The notes below the pieces were generated by a model. The model made no database searches and was not told the origin of the DNA. It saw nothing but the letters and a program-made list of their open reading frames with translations. From Forficula auricularia (taxonomy: Eukaryota > Arthropoda > Insecta > Dermaptera > Forficulidae): a stretch of 64,000 bases of DNA. Shown here piece after piece: positions 1-12,430 of the stretch. The first letter of the stretch is position 1. The number at the start of each line of letters is the position of its first letter. The stretch spans positions 17,926,474 through 17,990,473 of the forward strand of contig JALMQS010000085.1 in assembly GCA_024734495.1 (NCBI GenBank), in the 5' to 3' direction. Both the position numbers and the translations under genes were made by a program.

Positions 1-218
1 CAGGGCTCAAATAAATTAACTTCTTTGCATATTTGTCATTTTATCAATATTCCTTCTTAGCAAACAGATAAGGCCAGTCATCAAAGAGATTGAACAGAAA
101 GATATTTTAAGATTTAAAAATGAAAATATTTTCAATCTCTTTGATGGCTGATATGTTTGCTAAGAAGGAATATTGATAAAATGACAAATATGCAAAGAAG
201 TTAATTTATTTGAGCCCT
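1..218. mobile_element. Foldback (palindromic) element, hAT-like ends
   Basis: The arms 1-97 and about 132-218 are inverted copies of each other around a short AT-rich loop. The left end reads CAGGGCTCAAATAAATTAAC and the right end is its complement up to GAGCCCT. Ends beginning CAGGG are common in hAT-type nonautonomous elements. The left flank is outside the window, so the target duplication cannot be checked. No coding capacity. Confidence 0.8.
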
Positions 219-1908
219 AAGGAAGTCAACAAAGTTGACGAAACGTTGGCAAAAATAAAAATTATTTTCATAAGCTATTGTCCTTATTTCCCTACAATTA
301 CTTTATTAATTTAATCGATGGACATAAATAAAATAAAAATATAATAAATTTTAGTAAATTTGTAAAAATACAAATTTAGTTGAGATTAGAAAAATTATTT
401 GAAAAATAACTACTAACGTACTAACAGGTTCGGTACTAAAAAAAAGTGTATGATTAAAAAGATTAGTAAAATTTATTTATTTATTTAATATTTTGATAAT
501 TCAATTATGTACATTGTATGTTAATTAGGTTAGACTTGACAAATATAAATATATATATATATATACCAGTGGCGGTTGGTGAATTTTCAACCAGAGGATG
601 CTGTGCAAAAAAAGTACCCATCATTTTTTGATATTTTATTTTAACATTCTCTTTTTTGCAAATTTCATCAAATAAGGCATCATTTTCATTATTTTTCAAA
701 TTTAATATTAGATTAAAAAAATATATTTTAGGACCTTCGCCCCACATAAATGGATACTGCTTAGTGTGAGTGAGGGTAGGAGTATGTAATTAAATCTTGT
801 GACTTTAACTCCACTGACCCTGAGATGAAAATCGACCATTTTCCACAATGAATCAGCCTGTCCTATAAGAAAATCTTAAATTTCTCTTAATTCTATTGCT
901 ATAAGCAAGCTATGAAATGTCTATAGCGCTCTTAGTTATTTCCGATCTTATAATATATATGAGAGTTCTTTGAAATGGATTAGTCCAAAGATTCCCGAAT
1001 CATCTTTATTTATTCCTTTTTTGTATTAATAATAGTTACTTAGCGAGAACAATTTGTATTCGACTAAAACTCGTCTGGACTTGCTTTTGACATGGTTGAA
1101 CTGGAAGTAATCAGGCAGGGACTTCAAACCTTCTATCGGCACCTTTTTCGGAAAATCATTCATTTTAATTGCCCCTTGAAACTATGCAGCAATTTTATTT
1201 CATTTCGATAACTAATATACATACTTTTCAATATAAAAAATGTTTTTACTTTTTATAGAAATAATAATAACGTATATTTTTTCTGTGAATTTTGTTTTGT
1301 TTTTGTAGGTAATTAATTATAATTATTTATATAAATTATATTATATAATTATTTATATAAATTATATTATATACCTAATTATTTATATAAATTATACTAT
1401 ATTTGTGATCATTTTGAAATAAACTTTATATAATCTATACACATCATTGTTTACATTTATTCCAATTAATACCATTTTATAATTGGTAAGAACAATATTT
1501 AAAATAAATATTTTTTTACATATTTTATATTAATAATCGAATATAAAAATTAAAAGTCGAATTTTCCTTTTTTGTAATAAATAAAATAGATGTGTTATAA
1601 TTTATAGCGTTTATCAAATTACACCAATTCAAGTAATTTAATATAGATGGTCATTAATAATAGCAATAAACTTTTTTCATATTTTTATATTAAATAATGG
1701 GCACCTACAATTGCAACAAATAGTAGTATTCAAAACAACAAGAGTATAGTATATCCTATATCAATTTAAAATTATTTACTTATCAATTTTTTTAGTGTTT
1801 TATGCTTTATTTACTACCGATTTTTAATGTTTTAAGCTGGGTTGTCAAATGTCCTACTTTGACTATGTCAATATCTGGTACCGAAGTGACTCAAAATAAT
1901 ATTTTAAC
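219..1908. other. AT-rich DNA without a recognisable gene
   Basis: I see no exon here. A short tandem of an AATTATTTATATAA-type unit occupies about 1,313-1,400. A more complex patch at about 1,060-1,160 reads as a short broken open frame on the minus strand and may be an old retroelement fragment. The 80-codon minus-strand frame at 505-747 is low-complexity and is not supported as a gene. Confidence 0.5.
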
Positions 1909-2072
1909 CGAAGGGTGAACCGGGAATGGAATTAGGTGTACACGTCTTTGAAGTTATGTGAAATTATTTTGATATTCATTAGATACCATAATGCCCCTTC
2001 ATCTATTGTTTTCTACTTGGAAATGAAAGTGGAAGTAGGTGTACACGATATTAGGTCGCAGTTCACCCCTCG
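1909..2072. mobile_element. 8-bp-TSD MITE, CGAGGGGTGAACCGCGA family, copy 1
   Basis: A 164-bp element flanked on both sides by the perfect 8-bp direct repeat ATTTTAAC (1,901-1,908 and 2,073-2,080). Terminal inverted repeats match CGAGGGGTGAACCGCGA with a few changes. Inside lie subterminal inverted GGTGTACAC motifs. Noncoding. An 8-bp duplication is the hallmark of hAT transposases, so this is a hAT-type MITE. Other copies are at 33.0, 34.9 and 63.3 kb. Confidence 0.9.
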
Positions 2073-2269
2073 ATTTTAACTATATAACAATCTGAGGATC
2101 AAACAAACAAATCTAAAATAATTTATAATTACGGTTAAACATTAACCTGGTAACTTAATTCCGGTTTTCATATTTAAATGAGAACGTAATTTGCCCTATA
2201 TTTCCAATTCTATCTTATTATCCTCTATATCAATATTTGTAAAATAAATTTACCTGTAGAGAGAGATAT

Positions 2270-2760
2270 AAAAGCTAATAATAAATTAGCCATAAGAAAA
2301 CATTAACAGCGGCTCTAAGCCATTATAGATTCCGTAGTGGTTTGTCGTGAAAAGGCAAAGGCAAACACTTTGAAGCGATACTAAATAATCTTAAACAATA
2401 TAAAAGGGAGAATGTAAAGAGTAGTAGACCAGGGTGAAAATCACAAGGGCGGCTACAAAAAACTCACCAACGATAAAGCGAAACCACAAAAGAGGCCGCC
2501 ACAATGCCAGGATTTATTTTTATTTCGCCTAAATAGACCTGCCCGATGATTTCATTTCATTTTATTTTATTATACCATATTATACTCCCCTTATCCCCTT
2601 CACTCACCATATGCACACTCGTAAGAGAAACGAAAGAACATTGGGAATTATCGTCAAAAAAGAGAAGGAAATGTTTTATGTTACATACCCCCTCTATCAA
2701 CACAAGAGAAGGTTTTAATGTTAACCCTAAATTCCGTGTGTGATTAGAGAGAGTATTCGA
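2270..2760. other. Complex, apparently single-copy island
   Basis: Base composition is more balanced than in the flanks and I found no second copy or inverted copy in the window. No splice-bounded open frame is convincing. The 65-codon frame at 2,546-2,743 (+) has no recognisable motif. It may be conserved noncoding DNA inside the intron of the minus-strand gene whose exon lies at 6.2 kb. Confidence 0.3.
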
Positions 2761-4674
2761 AACGACAGGGGATAAAAACCCTCGTTGTTGAAAACGGATG
2801 TTTAAAAATACTCACCGAGTCTTTTTGAAATTTATTCAGTCGTATTAAAAAAAATATTGACAGTAAATGAAATCCATGATTAATTAGCCCGAGTAATACA
2901 GAATAAATTAATTTGATGGATTTACAATTTGTGATCCATTAATGAGTGTAAAAGGGAAATTAAATATATGTTATTTTTACTAGTTCAACATTTGTATTTC
3001 CCTCCAAAAAAGAAAAAACAATCAAAAACGGCCATTATACATTAACAGAAACGATAGTGTAGGTTATAAAATAAAAACTGGCCAATCAAAGAAAAGAAAA
3101 ACAACAACATGGTGAAAGTTATAAGAAAAAATAAGTTAATGGTGATAGAGAAAGTAGAGATACTATAAAACATTGACTTAATGACCACGTTTTCATTATT
3201 CGTTTACTGGCGGCCATTTGCTGAGTTTCAAAACATAACCTAAAAGATCACAATTTAACTTAAACCTTAAACTTAGCTTATTTTATATATTTCTTAATGA
3301 TTCAATACAAATACAGTAAGTAGCTATATTTGATCTTTAAACTCTAAAATTTTTATAAAATATTTCTATGCTCAACAAAATTGTTTAAAAAACACATTTT
3401 TTCTGTACTTCCTGAAGATGGGTTAATAGCCCAAAATATATATATTAAAAAAATTTCCCTTTATTTTTAAAATTTTTGGGTTTAACGTGATCAAGTGACC
3501 TAGAAAACATAACTCATAGTAAATTAATATTTCATAAAATATTTATTTATTTTTATCTTTACAGGTTCAGTAGGCAACCTAAAACTTAAACTCAATTGGA
3601 GTTAAACATTTGGTACTGAACAAATATAATGACTGATTCTATTAGTAGTAATGGAAATGGTTTAAATTAAAAATAAGTAGCTACCAGAAATCGATTTTTA
3701 TAAATCCCTGAAACTCAAGTTTGATTAAAAAATGTTTTAAATAAAAATTAGCATTTCATATAATTTATTCAAAAGATTGTGTATTCCGGACACTAAAGGT
3801 GCTTTAAACTTTTAAACCCCTCCTTGGTTATTCACTCGCTTCAAGTAAAATCACAATTAAGTGATAAAAAACCAACAGACAGCGTTTTCAACACTATTTT
3901 ATGAATTTATACACTCGATTTAGAAATATAAAGTTTGATCGTATGACCTATAGATTTAAAGGGCATATTTACAATCTCTTTCTTCAAAAAATATCTGGTC
4001 GAATTTCATATTAAGTATTAACAAATGAGACAATACCAAAAAAGAAATAATTTTTTTGATTGTTTTTAAATATTAAAAAAATATAAATCTTTTATAAAAC
4101 AATCTTAAATACGTTTATTTTCAAGAAATTTTTCCTTTGTCAATGGATTTTTTTTAAAATTGAAAAAGTAAAAAAAAGTTCTTTCTCTAATGTTTAGAAA
4201 GCAACGCTAATCAAATTAATTTTAATTCAAATAAAAAATATAAAAAATTATTTTCGGGCCCCGGCTGATCCTTTTGTCTATAATAAAAATAATCTTTTCT
4301 TCGTTCCCTAAATTTAAATAAAAAATTATTTTTCTCAAAATATTTTTTATAAAGATTAGAAAAACAATCCATATCTTACCTTATGTTAATCAAATTTCAA
4401 TATTTAAAATTTCGATCATTTCTAAAATTAATCTTTTTTCTAAATTATGTTCTTTATCTAAAATTTTGGATTAGAAAAGTCAAAATTGTGTATGTGATAA
4501 TACAAAATATAGTTCTACCATTAAAAAGTCTCAAAAAGATAGGAATTTTATGAATTTTTAAAAATAATTTAAATTAAATTTTGATATCAAAATTTTTAAA
4601 CGAAAATATAAATTAGGAAATTTCTATATTAGATATTACTATTAGATCCTTAAACTTTTTAAATCCTTATAAAT
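2761..4674. other. AT-rich DNA, no gene seen
   Basis: Low-complexity AT-rich sequence. Apart from the hammerhead-like remnant near 3,412 I see neither coding sequence nor an obvious repeat boundary. Confidence 0.5.
3405..3445 (+). ncRNA. Decayed hammerhead-like core
   Basis: CTGAAGA starts at 3,412 and is followed by T, a GGG/CCC hairpin and AAAATATAT. It closely resembles the better-preserved motif at 62,855, but the first base after stem II (G12 in hammerhead numbering) is A and the flanks do not form a stem I. G12 is a catalytic base, so I call this an inactive relic. Confidence 0.4.
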
Positions 4675-5032
4675 TAATTTAAATTTATAATTTTCTCATT
4701 AATATATCAAATAATAATTAACATATTAACGAGAATTGTTTTTGATCGCGCTTTTTAAAGAAGATATATATCGCGAGACTGCTGGTTGAGGCTATTGGAG
4801 TTCTGCTGAGTCTTAAGTCTGGACCAATAGCTATAATCCAGCATGCTAAATGGATCATATCTTTTTCATTCTCTCTTGGTCCAGACTTAAGACTCAGTAG
4901 ACTCCAATAGCCTCAACCAGCAGTATTCTCGCGATATATATCTTGTTTAAATAGCGCGATCAAAAACTATTCTCGTTAATGTGTTAATTATTCTTTGATA
5001 TATTAATGAGAAAATTATAAATTTATTTAACT
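4675..5032. mobile_element. Foldback element, GATCGCGC family, short copy
   Basis: Long inverted repeats (about 4,675-4,815 and 4,885-5,032) share blocks such as TTTTTGATCGCGC, GATATATATCGCGAGA and GAGTCTTAAGTCTGGACCA. The same palindrome is at 15.1-16.0 kb, where it carries an extra central hairpin. Here only a stub of that hairpin survives (AGCTATAATCCAGCATGC). Similarity to the 15-kb copy continues past the right arm to about 5,150, so the true element is larger than the palindrome. Confidence 0.85.
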
Positions 5033-5152
5033 TCATTATTTCAAGTTAGAAATATATAAATTCGGATATTATTTTCACTTAATATTTGACAAAAATCACC
5101 TGCTTTCGATTCGAGATCGAATCAAATACAAGAAACTTATGATAATTTAATT
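5033..5152. repeat. Right-hand extension shared with the 16-kb copy
   Basis: This stretch (AAATATATAAATTCGGATAT onward to AAACTTATGAT) matches 16,011-16,125 closely. It lies outside the inverted arms in both copies and is probably part of the transposed unit. Confidence 0.6.
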
Positions 5153-6151
5153 TACATTCAAATCAAATCATGTTTATTTAACTAAAATTCCTTCAAAAAT
5201 TGATGAACAAAACCTTTTTGCAATGGTATTGTAGTTAATATACTCTCGAGTAGGCTTATAAAAAAAGGTTGAAAATCTATATATACCTATATATAGGAAT
5301 TTGTTTAAACTTTGTAAATCCTCTATTCACAATCAAAATCAATCGAACCAATTTTTTCTACAATAAAATTAATTAATAAATACAAAAACAACAAGCTTTC
5401 ACCATTGTTCAGCATACATTCTTGTATTTATAACTTCCCACATATAAAACGCCTTTTTTGTGCCTTTCAATATCAATCTTTTGTAAATTGTTAAATCCTC
5501 GATCCTCAATCAGATCAATGTAACGGTTTTCCTTTTTAACCGACTTTGAAAAAAGGAGGAAGTTATCAATTCAACAGAATATCTGGGTTTTTTTGTGTTT
5601 TTTTTCATTTATTTTATACTAAAAGTAATTAATAAAAAAAACACACCCTTTTAGTATTCTTCATTATAATTTCGCTTAAATATCTAAGCTCTCGATTGTA
5701 GATATATGGTAGAAATAGAAAGTTTGAAATACTATATATCAGTTGGGATATCTTTTATATAATTTAATCAAGTGCTAACTTCAATTCTCTCTTTCAACTT
5801 ATTATTTACGTAACTTAATTCTAACCAATTCGACTACGGTACTGTAAAGTTAAGGGATGTTTATCCATGAGAGCCAGAGATAGATTGCGTTTAAACAATT
5901 TCAACAGATTTAAATAAATAGGAACTCACACATATAGATATATTTAAAGAGATCCCAAGTGATACAACCACCTTTATGAATGATTTAGTAAAAACAACCC
6001 GAAATCATGCATGTTTGTTTGAACGCTGTGTCCAGAAGCTGAAAATTGGACGGACGACGGAGATCTCTTATCAAGTCCCAAATGAATATCCCTTTGACAG
6101 AGGATAACGATGTAAATAAATAAGGGGGGGTAAAAAAGGTAAGTTACTTAC
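5153..6151. other. AT-rich intron-like DNA with one repeat fragment
   Basis: At about 5,532-5,600 there is a diverged fragment of the ACCGACTTCAAAAA element (full copy at 6.5-7.4 kb). The rest shows no gene. In the minus-strand gene model this would be the intron following the dipeptidase exon. I looked for a following exon encoding His-Asn-Asp-Leu-Pro on the minus strand from here to position 1 and did not find one. Confidence 0.45.
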
Positions 6152-6273
6152 CCATCGACGAGAGGAACTTTGCGGAGAATTTTGCGCACCTCATTGAGCC
6201 GTGCGTCGGAATGTTGGAAGGCGAATGATAAACCGGGGGTGAGCAGGAGTAAGAGGGTGGGCGCGGCCAGCAT
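6152..6273 (-). CDS. Membrane (renal-type) dipeptidase, first coding exon (partial gene)
   Basis: Minus-strand exon: acceptor TTTTTTCTTGTTTCAG, then ATG at 6,273, 40 codons plus two bases, then donor GTAAGT at 6,151-6,146. The product starts MLAAPTLLLLL, a cleavable signal peptide, and continues LNEVRKILRKVPLVDG. Family M19 membrane dipeptidases (zinc enzymes at the cell surface that hydrolyse dipeptides) have exactly such a leader followed by a helix and a V/I-P-L-V/I-D-G-H-N-D segment, where His and Asp are metal ligands. The exon stops two bases into the Gly codon, so the ligands would be in the next exon, beyond the left edge. The exon is clearly GC-richer than its surroundings. Because the acceptor directly precedes ATG, the 5' UTR must come from an exon at higher coordinates. 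Frame, splice sites and motif agree; the rest of the gene is unseen. Confidence 0.72.
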
Positions 6274-6461
6274 CTGAAACAAGAAAAAAGACTTGAATGA
6301 GCCAGATCAAAATACATAGAGCAGACAATTTTAATTGCCAATAAAAAAAAAAAAAAAAAAAATTAGGATTTTATTTTTTAAAGATGGTTTTCCAAAGAAA
6401 AATAAAATAAATGTTTCCAATTATATAATATTTCAAGATGGCTGGAGCGGGTCAAAACGAA
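6274..6461. other. Intron start with poly(A) tract
   Basis: It contains the minus-strand acceptor pyrimidine tract (plus-strand CTGAAACAAGAAAAAAG from 6,274) and a long A run at about 6,342-6,362. Confidence 0.5.
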
Positions 6462-7375
6462 GGCAAAATAAAAATCAAATAAAATACACTAAAAGATATA
6501 AAATAATTAATCTTATTTAGTTACAACTAAACGACCAAATATTAACATGAAATTATTTTTTGAAGTCGCTGGCAAACAAACTATTCCTATAAGCGAGCGT
6601 ACCCGCCAAACGTACTAAGTAAGATCCGTCGAGTGGGATTCATAAAATGTATATTTTTGGCACCGACTTCAAAAAGTAATTTCATGTTAATATTTGGTCG
6701 TTTAGTTGTAATTAAATAAGATAATAATTATTTTAAACCTTTTACTGTATTTTATTTAATTTGTAAGTTTTTATTATTTTATTTGTTGAAATTTAATTTT
6801 TTTGAAGTCGGTTTTATTTTTTTTATAAAAATTATTTTTATTTTTCTCTTTTTAGTGATGTTATTAATAGTGACTTAATATAATACTTGCATTCATCTCG
6901 TAAGAGCAAGCGTCGGGCGAATGAATCATAAAATGATAATAAAATTCAATTTATAAATATAGGAATTCTCTCGAAACGTTTGCGGGTTTTAAATGGATGT
7001 TTTAAGATTTTTTTTATAAAAGATTTTATTTATTATAATTTCGATTATTTGGTCATAAGAATTGAAGATTTACGTTATTCCGTCATTGATCATATCTTCA
7101 GAACTTGACCAAATTAATATGGTACCACTCCTAAGCTACCCTCTTTCCTATATAAAAAGAATCATTAAAATCGGTTCATAAACAAAGAAGTTATTTATGC
7201 CTGAACATATAAAAAAGGTCCAATACCAATAAAAAAACGGGACCAATCGAAAACTAGACTGAACCCAATGCAAAAAAATCATCAAAATCGGTTCACAATT
7301 GGCGAAGATATGAGGTAACATAGACACAAAAAAATCAGTCGAATTGAGAACCTCCTCCTTTTTTGAAGTCCGTTA
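6462..7375 (-). mobile_element. ACCGACTTCAAAAA TIR/foldback element, fullest copy
   Basis: Reading the minus strand from 7,375, the element begins ACGGACTTCAAAAAAGGAGG, continues through an A-rich body, and ends in a palindrome (about 6,462-6,830) whose arms contain AACATGAAAT and ACGACCAAATATTAAC. TTGAAGTCGGT also occurs near the palindrome's outer edge, so the unit has GACTTCAAAAA at both ends. Related copies lie at 41.1-41.5 kb (outer part), 42.7 kb (palindrome) and 56.6-57.3 kb (shortened). I have the impression that such sequence is common in insect genomes but cannot assign a superfamily. Noncoding. Confidence 0.75.
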
Positions 7376-7439
7376 AAAATAAATTAAATTTTATCTCATT
7401 ATAATTTAATTCTGTCGTCTAATAAAAATCAACTTTTTT

Positions 7440-7555
7440 AATTGGAAAGATTTTGTTTTGACCAGAATAGCAGAGTTGATAATTAATAAAGAGAAATCAA
7501 TGAGGTTATCCTCTGATTGATTGCAAATAAACTTTTATGTCCCAAATATAAACGA
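7440..7555 (+). repeat. Fragment of the AGAGTTGATAATT repeat
   Basis: TTTTGTTTTGACCAGAATAG followed by AGAGTTGATAATTAATAAAG and GAGGTTATCCTCTGATTG is shared with 22.62-22.70 kb, 37.13-37.20 kb (inverted) and the hairpin at 39.49-39.66 kb. This copy is single-armed. Confidence 0.55.
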
Positions 7556-10224
7556 CAATGAGATTGATGTCTCTTTATGAATCAACTTTTTTACCTGAAT
7601 TTAAAATTAAAAATAATATTAATATGTATATCGCTTTTAACCAAAGTACAAAATTACCGACTAACTAATAATATTATTATATATAGGTACTAATTTTTAA
7701 TTGGTATAAAGAGTTTTTCTAATTTTTTACAGAATCTGGCGGACTGAGTGTTGCTCAGTAATTTTTTGCTCTAATTAAAAAGTGATATATTAATATTATT
7801 TCTAATTAATTCAGGTAAAAAGAATGAGTTATTATTTGAAACCAGAATTAAATAAAATTGAATTTATTTTTTTGTCATCGTTTTGATCAGATCCATTCAT
7901 CATGACACCGCTGTGTATAGAGTTTTGTGTTTTGAACTTAATTGCAATTAAAAATAATATTAATATACACGGATGTTCTTCTTTGAGCCTTTTAAACCCT
8001 GTGGAATGAATATAGATATATATTGATTCATAGCAAACAAAAAATCAATAGGCATGGATATCTTTTTTGAGTTTCATCGTCTTAATTCGTTTGAAATTTC
8101 TAAATTCTTGAGCGACCCCTAAATAATGTTTTATCGCTAAAATTTTGTATGAGGTAGTCCTAGGTTTAATTTAAAGATGTGAGTGTTTGAGAAAGGGTTC
8201 ACTTTAATAAAACACTTATTTACTACTGTTTATGCAATATTTTGTTCTTTATTGTTGAAACTTAATTTGGCTATAAAATTACAAAAAAATTTTATCAATG
8301 AAGATAGGAATAAATATATAAAATTTTTGTGTAGATGAAATTTTATTTTCCTATCATTGAAAATTATTTATAATATTGGGGATTCTTTGTAAAATATCCT
8401 CTCTCTATAAAAGGTACAAAAATAGATATTTTTGAAAATATTTTAACAAAATTTGTTTCTGATGTCTATATAAAATAGTCCTTTAAATATTAGTAGGTGC
8501 CTACTACACTTTTTCCAAAGGAAGTTTCATTTTACTATAATAATCCAAAAAAAATCATAAAGAGGACCCGGGCCTTTGTAAAATGTTCTACATTGACGAA
8601 GGGTGTATTTTTTCAAAATATTATAGCGAAATTATATTTTTTAATGACTATGAAAAATACCCATTTAAATCTCACCCCATCCAACAGGAGGAACAAGCAA
8701 AAAATTAAAGTATTCGTTCTGATTTGATTTGGGTTCAACTTGAGTATTTGGGTGTTTATTATTAGCACTTTTTGCGCAAACAATAAAGCTTTAAAGGATA
8801 TAATCGATTTAGTTAAACTAGCCTTCTTTAAATTGTAGACATGACAAAGCTAACCTGATTTTTTGAAAAATTAGGATTACAAAATTTTCCTCATTTTCCA
8901 GTTGAATGATTTTGGAAATTAAACAATAAATAAATACATTTTTTAAGAGCAATTAAAATTAAATTATTATGAAAAGAACATAAAAGTAATAGATAGTAGG
9001 TACTAGAACAAAAATAACCTCGATAACCAATAGATTTGATTAATCTTGGATAATAAAAATGATTAATATTTAATCTTAATTGCTTTTATGACAAAATAAC
9101 TTTTATTGTTTCTAAAAACGATTTATTTTAACTCTATCTATAAACCTTTATCTAAATAAATGATACTATTTTTTAACATTTATTTATTATTTTATTTTTT
9201 CGAAAGGATTTTAAAATAATATATAGTGGGATTGAAGGCAAAAGAACCTTAAAGAGAAACTGTGCTGCCTTTAATAGCCCAAAAATTACTTCTCCAACGT
9301 CTATTGAGAAATATAACTTTTGACTTTATAAAAAAATATTAAAAAATAAAAGATTTCCTAAGACGTGGGGTTTTTTTTCAAAATTTTCCCTCAATTAAAA
9401 ATTTTAAAAAAATGATTGAAATAATTAAAAGGACATTGGTTGAGAATATGGACATGGGTAGGTAGGAGTGTTGACTCGATGCCTAAATTATTATAAAAAT
9501 AATAAATAATATGTAAATATATTTTAAATTTGTAAAATAAACACATTTTGATCAAAAAAATAAATAAATAACAAATAAATAAATAAATGACAAATAAATA
9601 AGTTTAAGAAAATAATAATAATAATAAAAATAAATGATAAATAACATTTTAATGTTAAGTTATTTAACGGTAAGATTTTGAATATAAAAATTCAAGTTTT
9701 GGAAATTTGAATATTTTTCGGATTAAAATTACGATAAACATTTTTTTTTATTGAATTTCACTGCTTATCGATGGGAAAATTTGAATTAAAATTTGTTAAT
9801 AAATTCTTCATCATTATTTCTAGATTTCTTGAGAAAGAGAACAGTTTTCAAAATTTTAAAAATTTTTGGACCCGGATTGAAATCGTTATTTTTTGTTTTT
9901 GTTTTTTTCGAAAAATGGACCAAAATTTTACAGACTACTTACTGGAATTTTATTTAATTCCTATTATTATTATTATTATGATTTTATTTATTAATATTAT
10001 TTTAAAAATCTAGTAGTTTTAAAAGTATTTAAAATTTTGTCAAAGTAAAATTTCAAAATGATTTCTTAACTTTTTGTCCTACTGAAATGTATTGCTTGTT
10101 AATGGAAAATAGCGACTTAAAATACTAGTTAAGAGATTTTTATTTAGTAATATTATTAATTTTTTAAATGGATCATTCACTGAATTCCTGAATTTTTCGG
10201 ACCGAAATTTTGAAATTATTTCTA
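7556..10224. other. AT-rich DNA with satellite-like units and microsatellites
   Basis: At 8,330-8,720 there are diverged units of the 170-180-bp tandem family best seen at 29.4-31.1 and 53.9-54.4 kb (GATATTTTTGAAAATATTTT blocks). An (AAAT)n-type microsatellite runs from about 9,545 to 9,640. Open frames at 8,497-8,727 and 9,771-10,013 are AT-driven and show no protein motif. No gene seen. Confidence 0.5.
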
Positions 10225-10326
10225 ACCTCTTTTTTGCTGCAATGGAAATATATTCCGTTTTTTCTAGTTAAATTTTTTCATTTTTTATACCTCTTCAAAA
10301 TGTGGGAGTTGTTTATGCCCCACCCT
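10225..10326. mobile_element. Solo right end of a CAGGGTGGGGCATAAA element
   Basis: The segment ends TTCAAAATGTGGGAGTTG then TTTATGCCCCACCCTG followed by TA. It matches the right terminus of the element at 48,463-49,141. The matching left end is missing, so this is a truncated copy. Confidence 0.6.
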
Positions 10327-11060
10327 GTATAATTCAAATTCCCATTGAAAAAAGGACAATACATAATATTTTTAGGAGACAAGGAAATTGAAACTTACGT
10401 GCCTACCTAATACTTTGGGAATTGCTCTAGCAATTGTTGAACTATTTGTGGCTTCTAGTATGGAAAAAGCTATCCAGTCCACATTTCAATTTTGGGATGT
10501 CCTAGTCGACCCTGCCGAGGCCTAGCGACTCGATAAATAATTTTTTTGGAATATTTTCTTAATATTTCAAAAAAAACTTTTAAATTTAGAAAATGTATAG
10601 AACGCAAAAAATGGAAATTGGCAATTTTAGTTAAAATATGCACTAAAAAAGGCATTTATAGATGAAATAGGCAATAACACCCAGAATAGGAAAAAATGGC
10701 ATTATAGGCACTAACAAGTGGCTCTTATTTTATTCAGAATTTCATTAAACTCATAGATATCATATTGGCCTCAATTTCAAGTCATAAATAAAAAAAGGCA
10801 AATAAGGCGAAATTCGAGATTCATTATATATTAGATTTCTCGAAGTTTCAAGAGTTTGAACATTTTTCGTTTTAAAACTAAAAATACTAGCCTTTCATTC
10901 TTTTTTTGATTTTCAGACTCAAAAAGAGACTCTTTATAAATTGACTTGTTGAAATGCTTTTAGAGCGGGAGTCAAGAAATTAAATTATTTTATTTGGGCT
11001 ATAAATTTCATAATTGATAAAAGAAATTTTTTTCAAGCGTGTATAAGCGTTTTATATCTG
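10327..11060. other. Intergenic or intronic DNA, no gene seen
   Basis: No repeat boundary or exon recognised. The minus-strand frame at 10,470-10,655 lacks any motif. The 12-bp direct repeat that flanks the next element starts at 11,049. Confidence 0.4.
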
Positions 11061-11388
11061 TTGAAGGAGACAATAAGAGTGTGTCTTCTGCTGGAATTAT
11101 AAATTTTATTTTTTTATGTCGAGAACTATAGTTTTGAGGGCTTTGCCCTCTTCATCAGTCTATTACAATGCATTCACAGGAATTAATTTATGAATGAAAG
11201 TTTACATCTTTCATGTGTTAACACATGAAAAATGTAAACATTCATAAATTATTCATATCATTCTGTGAAGACGCTCAGAAACTATAGTCTCGTTATAAAT
11301 AAATAAATACAATGTAGAAGACATTACTCTTTATTGTCTCCTTCAATATATAAAATTCTCGCTACTCTCGGCAAAAACTTTCAATTTA
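11061..11388. mobile_element. Hammerhead-bearing palindromic element, copy 1 (12-bp TSD)
   Basis: Flanked by the 12-bp direct repeat GTTTTATATCTG (11,049-11,060 and 11,389-11,400). The left end starts abruptly at TTGAAGGAGACAATAA; the right end is complete and reads CGCTACTCTCGGCAAAAACT then TTCAATTTA. The arms contain TGTCTTCTGCTGGAATTATA and hammerhead-like cores. On the minus strand the core (from 11,158) has CTGATGA and GAGGGC/GCCCTC but AAAAC instead of GAAAC. On the plus strand (about 11,256-11,290) the core is more damaged. Both ribozyme copies therefore look inactive. Confidence 0.8.
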
Positions 11389-12430
11389 GTTTTATATCTG
11401 GTTGTTTTTCAAAAGAATTGAATTTCTTACGAATGCTATTATTTATTAAATGTGCGATTCTTTCATTAGAATTTGATCGAGGAAAATGACTAAAAAGAGT
11501 GTAGATAGAATAATTCGTTTTCCTTTAAAGGGTAAGGACTTGCATAGATACAAGTTCAAACCTGTTTAAGTCTATTATATATAAAGAATAATTTCTTAAT
11601 TTCTATTATTCTAGGAATGCCCTTTTGTCTTTTGCTCTTGGACCAAAACGATACTCGTTATAGAGAGAGAGAATATTCAAATGAAATTCAGTAAAATTCA
11701 GACAAAAATAAATTCTCCCTTAACAAAAAATAAAATAATTACTTTATTATTTACTTCATTTTTTCTCCATTAAAACTCATTATTTTTTGACTTGTGAATA
11801 GCATCGTTCAATTGAATGACCCATATGTTTGCTAATGACATTGCAACGGATAATAATTAGTGCCTGAGGATACGAAGATCTAATCAGTGGAACTCCAATT
11901 GTCCATAAACTTGAAACAAGTCCTCAGGGTACATCAGCTGTTCAGGTAGGATTAATATACCTGCATATAGCTAACGGCCTTGGCATGTTCAAACCACCGG
12001 TTGCCAAAGTAACTTCCATAGTATGTAGTAAAGTTTGTACTGAAAATTATGACTCTCATCAGACGCCATGTGTTATTCTCATATTTTAAAGATTTTCCAT
12101 TGCTAGTCGTGTTCGTAATTGATTGGGAAGACCTAAAGGAATAAAATGGGAGAGATGTGCCTATTGACAAAAACATTTTTCCCTACAATAAAGTGTATGT
12201 TTACATTTTTATTCCATTTTTATAGTTATAAAGACCTAGACGGTTCTCTCAATAAGTATGTATTAGAGGGTGATTTTACCTACATGTAATTATTATGTAT
12301 ATTTAGAAGAGATGTAACGCCTATATTATGATTTTCGCCACTAAGTTATAATTAACTCGGGCATTAGAGACGCATATAACAAGAAAAGGGTAAAATTTCA
12401 AAGGTCGATTCAAGTTAGACAATATCTGAG
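11389..12430. other. No gene seen
   Basis: It starts with the 12-bp target duplication of the previous element. The minus-strand frame at 11,952-12,176 has no recognisable domain or splice context. Otherwise AT-rich DNA. Confidence 0.4.

Noticed and set aside
6144..6341. 65-codon minus-strand frame overlapping the dipeptidase exon
   Set aside because: It is in a different frame from the exon, starts upstream of the acceptor and has no signal peptide or dipeptidase motif. The spliced frame beginning at 6,273 is the meaningful one.
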